From Microvirga sp. (GTDB taxonomy: Bacteria > Pseudomonadota > Alphaproteobacteria > Rhizobiales > Beijerinckiaceae), in the NCBI GenBank assembly GCA_029266525.1, contig JAQSWQ010000012.1, forward strand, positions 1 through 64,000: a DNA stretch of 64,000 nt, written 5' to 3'. The notes under the pieces were generated by a model. The model was not told the origin of the DNA and did not search any database. It saw nothing but the letters and a program-made list of their open reading frames with translations. The position numbers were made by a program, and so were the translations under genes. Below, one piece after another: positions 9,042-15,993 of the stretch (position 1 is the stretch's first letter; each line of letters opens with the position of its first letter).

Positions 9042-9842
9042 ATGCGGACCGTGGATGAGGTCGTGCCGGACGCGGCGCGGGAGGGCTCCGTCAGGGCCGT
9101 CGAGCGGGCGCTTCTCGTGCTCGAGGCGTTGTCGCACCGGCCCGACGGCGCGACCGCCTCCGAGCTCGCCCGCGCAACGAGGCTTTCGGTCTCCACCGCC
9201 CATCGCCTGCTGGTGACGCTGCAGGGCGGCGGCTTCGCCGTCTTCGAGCGGAGCACGTTCCGCTGGCGTGTCGGACGCGCGGCCTTCTTCACCGGATCGG
9301 CCTTCGCGGACGACCGTGGCCCGACCGCCTTCGCCCTTCCGGTCATCCGCGAGCTCGGCCTCGCCGGCGGCGAGACGGTCAACCTCGGCCGCATCGAGAA
9401 CGGCAGGCTGGTCTTCCTCGCCCGCTTCGAGCCCCGCGCCGGCCGATGCTCCGCGCCGGGCGTCTCGGACCTGCCGGCGCATTGCTCGAGCATCGGCAAG
9501 GCGATCCTCGGCAGCGCGAAGGAGCCGCAGCTTTTAGTCCTGACGGACCCGCTGCCGGCCCTGACCCCAAAATCGATCAGATCGCCATCCGAACTCGTCC
9601 GGCAGCTCGGCCTCGCGCACGCGGCGGGCTTCGCCGTCGACGATGAGGAAAACACCATCGGCCTGCGTTGCGTGGCGGCGCCGATCTTCGACGAACTCCG
9701 CCGGCCTGTCGCCGCGATCTCGGTCGCCGCCCCGGCCGAGAGGTTCCCGAAGCACGAGGTCGCAATCCGCGGGATGATGGTCGCGGCGGCGGCCCGCCGC
9801 ATCACCTACGCGATCGGCGGGGCAGAGCCGAAGCGCGCCTGA
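9042..9842 (+). CDS. IclR-family transcriptional regulator
   Basis: From the ATG at 9042 the product is 266 residues, normal for IclR proteins. In-frame starts at 8940 and 8994 would add 34 or 16 residues, and the choice is uncertain. A winged helix-turn-helix occupies the N-terminus (VERALLVLEALSHRPD, then ATRLSVSTAHRLLVTL). The C-terminal ligand-binding domain includes GGETVNLGRIENGRLVFL, LPAHCSSIGKAILG and AAPIFDELRRPVAAISVA. It lies between the two TRAP operons in the same direction and probably controls one or both in response to the transported compound or a breakdown product. Confidence 0.92.
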   Translation: MRTVDEVVPDAAREGSVRAVERALLVLEALSHRPDGATASELARATRLSVSTAHRLLVTLQGGGFAVFERSTFRWRVGRAAFFTGSAFADDRGPTAFALPVIRELGLAGGETVNLGRIENGRLVFLARFEPRAGRCSAPGVSDLPAHCSSIGKAILGSAKEPQLLVLTDPLPALTPKSIRSPSELVRQLGLAHAAGFAVDDEENTIGLRCVAAPIFDELRRPVAAISVAAPAERFPKHEVAIRGMMVAAAARRITYAIGGAEPKRA

Positions 9843-9968
9843 CACCGCCGCCCCGCTCGGCTTCCCGCCAGATGGGAAGAGGGGCTTGCGGCAGCTCTGG
9901 AAACTGTATGCTGCGCATCGTTCTTGCATGGGCTTCCGGCGACGGTCGGACGAGCAGAGGAGGTGCGC

Positions 9969-11021
9969 ATGATGCCTGCACGCGGCTTTCTAACGGTGAT
10001 CGGCCTGCTGGCCGGAGCGGCGCTCGGCGCGCCTGCGCTCGCGCAGCAGGCGCCTATCAAGCTCCAGGTCGCCGGCAACCTCCTGGCCACTGGGCTGATC
10101 CTCAAGAACAAGGAGCAGCCCTTCTTCGAGAACCTGGCCAAGACCACCGGGCTGCCGATCGAGGTCGACTACAAGCCGATGGACACGACGGGGATCAAGG
10201 ACATCGAGGGGCTGCGGGTGCTCCGCAACGGGCTGTTCGACATCGTCACCCTGCGCATCGCCCAGGTGTCGCGCGACGAGCCCTTCTTCCTCGGCCTCGA
10301 CCTCGTCGGCCTCAACCCCGACTACGCGACGGCGCGCAAGGTTGTGGGCGCCTATAAGGCCAAGTTCGATGAGCGGCTGCAGACGCGCTACAACGCCAAG
10401 CTCCTCGGCCTATGGCCGTTCGGCCCGCAGGTGCTGTTCTGCAAGCCGCAGATTGGCGGGCTCGCCGACCTCAAAGGCAAGAAGGTCCGGGTCTACGACC
10501 AGTCGCTCGCGAAGTTCATCGAGAAGCTCGGCGGCGTGCCGGTGACGATCTCGTTCGGCGAGACCCAGCAGGCGCTGAGTCTCGGGGTGACCGAGTGCGC
10601 GATCACCGGCCCAAGCTCGGCGAACTCCGCCGGCTGGCCCGAGGTCACGAGCCACTTCATGCCGATCGGGTTCCAGATCGCTTTCAACGCCTACGGCATG
10701 AACCTGAACACCTGGAAGAAGTTCACGCCCGAGCAGCAGAGCAAGCTTGAGGCGGCGTTCAAACAGCTCGATGATGAGATCTGGACCTACTCGAAGGACC
10801 TGTTCGATGACGCGGTGCGCTGCAACGTTGGCAAGGAGCCCTGCACGACCGTCAAGAAGTACGGTATGACGGAGGTGCCGGTCTCGGAGGGCGACCTTAA
10901 ACTCGTGCGCGAGGCGATCGGCTCGGTCTCGTTTCCGGCCTTCGCCGAGACCTGCGACAAGTCCTTCCCGGGCTGCTCGGCCGAGTGGAAGAAGGTCCTG
11001 GGCCCGATTGTCGGGATGTGA
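9969..11021 (+). CDS. TRAP transporter solute-binding protein (DctP family), system 2
   Basis: An AGGAGG ribosome site at 9958-9963 precedes two adjacent ATG codons (9969 and 9972); either gives a protein of about 350 residues with a signal peptide ending ALAQQ. The fold is recognisable from FENLAKTTGLPIEVDYKPMD, the LKGKKVRVYDQSLAKF arginine segment and ISFGETQQALSLGVTECAI. Four cysteines near the C-terminus (RCNVGKEPC and TCDKSFPGC) could form disulfides in the periplasm; system 1 lacks them. The genes for its two membrane subunits and an amidase follow directly. Confidence 0.9.
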   Translation: MMPARGFLTVIGLLAGAALGAPALAQQAPIKLQVAGNLLATGLILKNKEQPFFENLAKTTGLPIEVDYKPMDTTGIKDIEGLRVLRNGLFDIVTLRIAQVSRDEPFFLGLDLVGLNPDYATARKVVGAYKAKFDERLQTRYNAKLLGLWPFGPQVLFCKPQIGGLADLKGKKVRVYDQSLAKFIEKLGGVPVTISFGETQQALSLGVTECAITGPSSANSAGWPEVTSHFMPIGFQIAFNAYGMNLNTWKKFTPEQQSKLEAAFKQLDDEIWTYSKDLFDDAVRCNVGKEPCTTVKKYGMTEVPVSEGDLKLVREAIGSVSFPAFAETCDKSFPGCSAEWKKVLGPIVGM

Positions 11022-11046
11022 CCGCCGGGGCTGGGGCACGATACCG

Positions 11047-11613
11047 ATGGCGCGCCTGGCTGAACGGGTCTCGAACGCGACGATCGTCGCGTTCGGGCTC
11101 GTCATGACCGGCTTCGCGGTGCTGGTCACCTTCGAGACCCTCGCCCGCAAGTTCCTGAACATCTCCCTGCAGGGCGTCGACGAGCTCGGCGGCTACGTGC
11201 TCGCCGTGACCTCGTCGCTCGCCTTCACGCTGGCCCTCCTCGACCGGGCGCATATCCGCATCGACCTGTTCCACCTGAAGCTCCCGCGCGCGCTGCGCGC
11301 CACGCTGAACTGGATCGCCGCCGCCATGACGGCGGCCTTGGCGGGGCTCCTCGTCTACGTCGGGGTGATCGTGCTGCGCGAGACCATCGATTTCGGCTCG
11401 ACGGCGCCGACGCCCTGGGCCACGCCGCTCGTATGGCCGCAAAGCCTTTGGCTCGCGGCGCTCGCGATCTTCCTCGTGGCGGCTCTTGGACATTTCCTCG
11501 CCGCGACGCGGCTCCTGGCCGCCGGCCGGATCGGCGAGCTCGACCGCCGCCACGGCCCGAAAGGCGCCGAGGAGGAGGTTCAGGAAGAGCTCGCCGACCT
11601 CCAGCGGCGCTGA
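11047..11613 (+). CDS. TRAP transporter small permease (DctQ family), system 2
   Basis: The 188-residue product has four hydrophobic spans and the DctQ segment GVDELGGYVLAVTSSLAFTLAL. The ATG at 11047 is preferred; an upstream in-frame TTG at 11008 would overlap the binding-protein gene. The C-terminal tail is charged (about residues 165-188) and probably cytoplasmic. It pairs with the large permease 6 bp downstream. Confidence 0.9.
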   Translation: MARLAERVSNATIVAFGLVMTGFAVLVTFETLARKFLNISLQGVDELGGYVLAVTSSLAFTLALLDRAHIRIDLFHLKLPRALRATLNWIAAAMTAALAGLLVYVGVIVLRETIDFGSTAPTPWATPLVWPQSLWLAALAIFLVAALGHFLAATRLLAAGRIGELDRRHGPKGAEEEVQEELADLQRR

Positions 11614-11619
11614 CCTGCG

Positions 11620-12924
11620 ATGTCCGTCACCACCGTCTTCATCGCCTTCCTGGTCAGCGTCGCCGTCCTCGTCATCGGTCTGCCGGTCGCCGCCGTGCTC
11701 GCCGGCATCGGCATCGCCGGCGGGCTCGCGAGCCTCGGCCCGCGCTTCGTCGATTCGATGGGCAGCGTCATCTGGGGCGTCCAGAACGAGAACCTGCTCA
11801 CCGCCATTCCGATGTTCATCCTGCTCGGCGAGATCCTGCTGCGCAGCGGCCTCGCGGACAAAATGTACGTGGGCCTGTCGGTCTGGCTGTCGCGGCTGCC
11901 CGGCGGGCTCCTGCACAGCAACATCGGCGGCTGCGCACTGTTCGCCGCGACCTGCGGCTCCTCGGTCGCGACCGCCGCCACGATCGGCACCGTCGCGCTG
12001 CCCGCCCTTGAGCAGCGGGACTACGATCGCGCTCGCTCGCTCGGCTCGATCGCGGCCGGCGGAACGCTCGGCATCCTGATCCCGCCGAGCGTCGCCATGC
12101 TGATCTACGGCTCGCTCACCAACAACTCCGTCGGGCAGCTGTTCATCGCAGGCATCATCCCCGGCATCCTCCTGTCCGGGTCCTTCATGCTCTACATCGC
12201 GCTCTCGGCGAAGCTCTTCGGCGAGGCCCGGGCGCCTGAGCCGCTCATCCCGCTGGCGGTCAAGCTCCAGAAATCCGTCGACCTCATCCCGCCGCTGATC
12301 ATCTTCGGCGTGGTGATGGGGAGCCTCTACCTCGGCCTCGCGACGCCGACCGAATCCGCCTCCCTCGGCGTCGTGATCGCGCTCGTGCTCGCCGGAACCT
12401 TCGGGCGTCTTGACTGGACGATGCTGATGCACTGCTTCCGCCAGACCGCAGTGCTTACCGGGACCATCATCCTCATCATCTGCGGCGCCTTCATCCTGAA
12501 CGTGACGCTGAGCCTACTTGGCATCCCGCAAGCAATGACCAGGATGATCGCCGCGCTCTCGATCGATCCGACCACGCTCGTGATGATCCTCATCGTGTTC
12601 TACCTCATCCTCGGCTGCTTCCTTGAGGTACTGTCGATGCAGGTGACGACGATCCCGATCGTCTATCCGATCGCGATGGCGGTCGGCATCGACCCGATCT
12701 GGCTCGGCGTGTTCATCGTGCTCATGAGCGAGCTTGCCATGATCACGCCGCCGGTCGGCATGAACCTCTACGTCGTGCAGAGCATCCGCCGGGACGGCGG
12801 TCCGATCGGCGACGTGATCCGCGGCGTCGTCCCCTATGTATTCATCATGATCGCCTTCACGATCCTCCTCTGGTTCGTGCCGCAGCTCGCGACCTGGCTG
12901 CCGCGCACCATGGTCGCGCGCTAG
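11620..12924 (+). CDS. TRAP transporter large permease (DctM family), system 2
   Basis: This 434-residue polytopic protein shows the DctM signatures AIPMFILLGEILLRSGLADK, ALFAATCGSSVATAATIGT, GTLGILIPPSVAMLIYG and SELAMITPPVGMNLYVVQ. It is the translocating subunit of the second TRAP system. It differs clearly from the system 1 permease, so the pair did not arise by recent duplication. One base separates its stop from the amidase start, which points to co-transcription and to an amide-containing or amide-derived ligand. Confidence 0.94.
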   Translation: MSVTTVFIAFLVSVAVLVIGLPVAAVLAGIGIAGGLASLGPRFVDSMGSVIWGVQNENLLTAIPMFILLGEILLRSGLADKMYVGLSVWLSRLPGGLLHSNIGGCALFAATCGSSVATAATIGTVALPALEQRDYDRARSLGSIAAGGTLGILIPPSVAMLIYGSLTNNSVGQLFIAGIIPGILLSGSFMLYIALSAKLFGEARAPEPLIPLAVKLQKSVDLIPPLIIFGVVMGSLYLGLATPTESASLGVVIALVLAGTFGRLDWTMLMHCFRQTAVLTGTIILIICGAFILNVTLSLLGIPQAMTRMIAALSIDPTTLVMILIVFYLILGCFLEVLSMQVTTIPIVYPIAMAVGIDPIWLGVFIVLMSELAMITPPVGMNLYVVQSIRRDGGPIGDVIRGVVPYVFIMIAFTILLWFVPQLATWLPRTMVAR

Positions 12925-12925
12925 G

Positions 12926-14338
12926 ATGGACCCGGCCGACCTCGGCGCGACGGAGCTGATCGGCCTCTACGCCGAAGGCTCGCTCTCGCCGCTCGAAGCC
13001 CTCGACGCGGCGCTCGCGCGCATCGAGCGGCTGAATCCGACGCTCAATGCGATCGTGACCCTGGACCGGGGCGGCGCCCGGACGGCCGCCTGCGCCAGCA
13101 CGGAGCGGTGGAGGAAGGGCGCCCCGTCAAGCCCGTTTGACGGGGTTCCGGTCACGATCAAGGACAACCTCCTCGTCGCCGGGCTGCGGGCGACCTGGGG
13201 CTCGCGGCTCTACGCGGATTTCGTCCCCGGCGCGGACGAACTCCCGGTCGAGCGGCTGCGGCGCACCGGCGCCGTCATCCTGGGCAAGACCAACGTCCCG
13301 GAGCTGACGCTTCAGGGCTACACCGACAACCCGCTCTTCGGCCCGACGCGCAACCCCTGGGACCCGGCGCTGACGCCGGGCGGCTCGAGCGGCGGCGCCG
13401 TGGCGTCGGTGGCGAGCGGCATGGCGCCGCTCGCGCTCGGGACCGACGGCGGCGGCTCGATCCGGCGCCCCGCCTCGCATGCCGGGCTGTTCGGGCTGAA
13501 GCCCACGGTCGGACGGGTCGCACGCGGCAACGGCTTCCCCGCGATCCTGCACGACTTTGAGGTGGTCGGGCCGATGGCGCGGACGATCGACGACATCGAC
13601 CTCGCGATGTCGGTGCTCGCCGGGCCCGACCCGCGCGATGCTGCGTCGCTGCGCTGGCCGGCCTGGCGCGACGGGCTCGCGCGCGAGAAGGGGCGGCTGC
13701 GCATCCTCTTTATCGCCCATCTCGAGGATGCGCCGGTCGACTGCGAGATCGCGCAGAGCGTCGCCAAGGCGGCGCGGGCGATCGAGTCCTTGGGCCACCG
13801 CGTCGAAAGCGGAACCCTGCCGTTCGGGCTCGACAAACTGGCGCGCGTCTTCGCCGTCGTGCCGCAGGCCGGCGTCGCGTGGCTGTTGCGACGCGAAGGT
13901 AGGAGCGCCGCGGAGCTGACGTCGGCCCTGCGCGCCATGGCGGAGAGTGGTGCGGCCCTGAGCGCCGCCGATTACGTCGAGGCGCTGGCGCTCGCGGACG
14001 AGCTAAAGCGCGCGCTTGCGGCGACCTTCGACCGCTACGACGCACTCGTGACGCCGGCGGCCGCGGCCTTGCCCTGGGCGGCCGAGCGCAGCCACCCCGA
14101 AGAGATCGACGGCAGGACGGTCGGGCCGCGCGGCCATGCGGTCTTCACGTCCTTCGTCAACATTTCGGGATGCCCCGGCCTCGCCGTGCCCTGCGCCCCG
14201 TCGCGTTCTGGCCTGCCGATCGGCATGCAGCTGGTGGGTCCTTGGGGCGCCGACGAGATGCTGGTAGCCCTCGCCCGCAGCTACGCCGAGCTTTGCCCGG
14301 ACTGCATCCAGCGGCCGCCGGCCGCCATCGCCGTGTGA
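12926..14338 (+). CDS. Amidase (amidase signature family)
   Basis: The 470-residue enzyme has the complete Ser-cisSer-Lys triad of the amidase signature family: Lys79 in PVTIKDN, Ser154 in TPGGSSGGA and the nucleophile Ser178 in GTDGGGSIRRPA. The numbering equals that of GatA. There is no GatB or GatC gene nearby, so a free-standing amidase is more likely than a tRNA amidotransferase subunit. It hydrolyses an amide to acid and ammonia in the cytoplasm. Placement directly behind the second TRAP system suggests it acts on the imported compound; the substrate is unknown. Confidence 0.9.
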   Translation: MDPADLGATELIGLYAEGSLSPLEALDAALARIERLNPTLNAIVTLDRGGARTAACASTERWRKGAPSSPFDGVPVTIKDNLLVAGLRATWGSRLYADFVPGADELPVERLRRTGAVILGKTNVPELTLQGYTDNPLFGPTRNPWDPALTPGGSSGGAVASVASGMAPLALGTDGGGSIRRPASHAGLFGLKPTVGRVARGNGFPAILHDFEVVGPMARTIDDIDLAMSVLAGPDPRDAASLRWPAWRDGLAREKGRLRILFIAHLEDAPVDCEIAQSVAKAARAIESLGHRVESGTLPFGLDKLARVFAVVPQAGVAWLLRREGRSAAELTSALRAMAESGAALSAADYVEALALADELKRALAATFDRYDALVTPAAAALPWAAERSHPEEIDGRTVGPRGHAVFTSFVNISGCPGLAVPCAPSRSGLPIGMQLVGPWGADEMLVALARSYAELCPDCIQRPPAAIAV

Positions 14339-14346
14339 GATCTCCG

Positions 14347-14850
14347 ATGCCGCCTTCGATCACGCTCGACCGCGTCGCAGGGCTGTACGAGGCGCGCCGC
14401 TCCAGACAGCCCGCCGAGGTGCCCGGCTTCGATCTCGACAGCGCCGGGAAGACTTACCGCATGCAGGATGCGGTCGCGGCGAAGCTTGGCCCGGTGACAG
14501 GATGGAAGGTCGGGGCGAAAAGCCGCGAGGCGATCCCTAGCTGCGCGCCGCTGGTCACCGGCGCGCTAGGTCAGCCAGCGGCGCGCCACGAGCGCCGTGT
14601 CCAAGGACACATAGTGATCGCGTTCGTGCTCGGGCGCGCCTTCCCAGCCCCGGTGCCGGCGCCGACAAGGCGGAGATCATCGACGTGATTGTCTCCTGCC
14701 ACATTGCCGTCGAGCTTTGCGCGATGCGCTGGCGAAGCTCGGCTCCGAGATCCCCGCGGCGACGCGGAGTTCACTCCTGCGGGCTGGAGCAGTCTGATGC
14801 ACCGGCCCCGCCACCTTCCGAGGTCACGCGTCAAGGGCCACGCGAACGCC
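14347..14850 (+). pseudogene. Broken 2-keto-4-pentenoate hydratase / fumarylacetoacetase-fold gene (MhpD-like)
   Basis: The ATG at 14347 opens a frame that matches the N-terminus of MhpD-type hydratases: LYEARRSRQPAEVPGFDL, TYRMQDAVAAKLGPVTGWKV, then FVLGRAFPAP. At about 14663 the reading moves to another frame, where ADKAEIIDVIVSCHIAVEL continues the family pattern. The rest decays, with a third-frame piece (DAEFTPAGW) near 14760. An intact family member needs about 250-260 residues, and only about half can be recovered. It starts 8 bp after the amidase and was presumably the next enzyme of the same operon. The 3' end runs up to the convergent BTLCP gene. The exact end is approximate. Confidence 0.75.
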
Positions 14851-14857
14851 GAAGCCG

Positions 14858-15451
14858 TTATTGCGCCATGACGACCACGGCACCTACAGCTTCTCGCTCA
14901 AGGAACAGCCATCCGATCGCATTCGGGCTCTCGCGCTGGATGAATTGGTAGCTTACCTCGTCGAGACGCAACACCGCCTCCGCCTTGTTGTCGAGGATGA
15001 GATCGCCTTGATCGGTTCGGATGGTCAGGACGGCGTGTCCTTGGCCCGTTTCATCGATCACCACCGTCATCCTCATGGCCCGGCGCGGCAGGCCGGCGTC
15101 GACCAGGAACTTGCGCTTGAGGAGCTGGTAGTCCTCGCAGTCCCCTTGCCCATCGATCGGCAAGTCCCAGCGGTCGATGGTGCCCCAGTGGTCCATGTCG
15201 AGCCGGGGTGCGATCGAGCGGTTGACATGCCGGTTCACGGCGTCGATCAGCTCCAGCGCCTCAGGATCGAGCCGGATGATCTCGGGCTCCGCAAGATTGA
15301 CCGCACATTCCAATGCATTCTGCTCGCAGAAGACGCTCCATGCGGCGAGCGCGGGAGCAGGACGGGTTGCGGTCAGTCGGGGCGCCGCAGCCGCCGAGGC
15401 AAGGCCGCAGACAAGCGTCACGAGCGCCAGCAAGAGGCGACCGCCGGGCAT
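14858..15451 (-). CDS. BTLCP transglutaminase-like cysteine proteinase, exported
   Basis: The 197-residue protein has a signal peptide (GGRLLLALVTLVCGLASAAA, about residues 3-22). The catalytic triad of bacterial transglutaminase-like cysteine proteinases is intact: Cys105 in GQGDCEDYQL, His139 in GQGHAVLTI and Asp154 in LILDNKA. Family members act in the periplasm and are often linked to large secreted RTX or adhesin proteins; LapG is the studied relative, which cleaves LapA. A large RTX/cadherin protein is encoded about 540 bp away, also on the minus strand, which makes a partnership possible but unproven. No LapD-like c-di-GMP receptor gene is nearby. Confidence 0.9.
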   Translation of the reverse strand: MPGGRLLLALVTLVCGLASAAAAPRLTATRPAPALAAWSVFCEQNALECAVNLAEPEIIRLDPEALELIDAVNRHVNRSIAPRLDMDHWGTIDRWDLPIDGQGDCEDYQLLKRKFLVDAGLPRRAMRMTVVIDETGQGHAVLTIRTDQGDLILDNKAEAVLRLDEVSYQFIQRESPNAIGWLFLEREAVGAVVVMAQ

Positions 15452-15993
15452 GGCCGTGGTTCCGATCGAGGGACTGAGGGGCGGCTGACGGTTTATCCGT
15501 CACCCCATGCGGCTCATCCTGCGGGCGGTGTCCGCGAATGTATGTGAGGCGCCGCACCTGCTCGACGCGACGAGGCGAGCGAAGCGATTAAGTCCCGCCG
15601 CCTCATGAGCACCTCCCGCGCGAGCGGACCTGCTCTCGTTCCATTGAAGCGTGTTGAAGCGAAACCGCCCTAGAGAAACGCGCGACCACCCTTGGGCTCC
15701 TCTCCGCCTTCAAGACGAGAGAAACGAAGGTCCGTAAGTGGCACAACTAGGATTCTTGTACGCCTCTGGTCGCGTCCGCTTCGGAGTAACTGAGCCACCA
15801 CCTTCTACGGCTGGATAGGCGCAAAGCGGGCGCTAGTGGCGCCGTAAGCGGAACGTCTGCTTTTGCGCGGCTTCGCGCAAAGCGGACCCTGATCTTGGCA
15901 TGCCGCTCAGCAGTGCCTGACCAACAGCGGTCCCTTTGTCCTCTGCTAACGGTGCCTCCCCCTTGAATATTAGTGTGCCCACCAAAGTAGGCG
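15452..15993. other. Intergenic region without a gene (542 bp)
   Basis: No frame has recognisable protein features. Around 15821-15894 the motif GCGCAAAGCGG occurs twice and TCTGCTTTTGCGCGGC lies between, giving imperfect hairpins (GCTTTTGCGC pairing with GCGCAAAGC). The 3' end of the RTX gene lies at 15994, so a terminator for it could lie here, but no T-tract hairpin is clear. Confidence 0.5.

Noticed and set aside
12926-14338. Amidase as GatA subunit of the tRNA amidotransferase
   Set aside because: The triad numbering equals GatA, but no gatB or gatC is nearby and the operon is with a transporter; a stand-alone amidase fits better.
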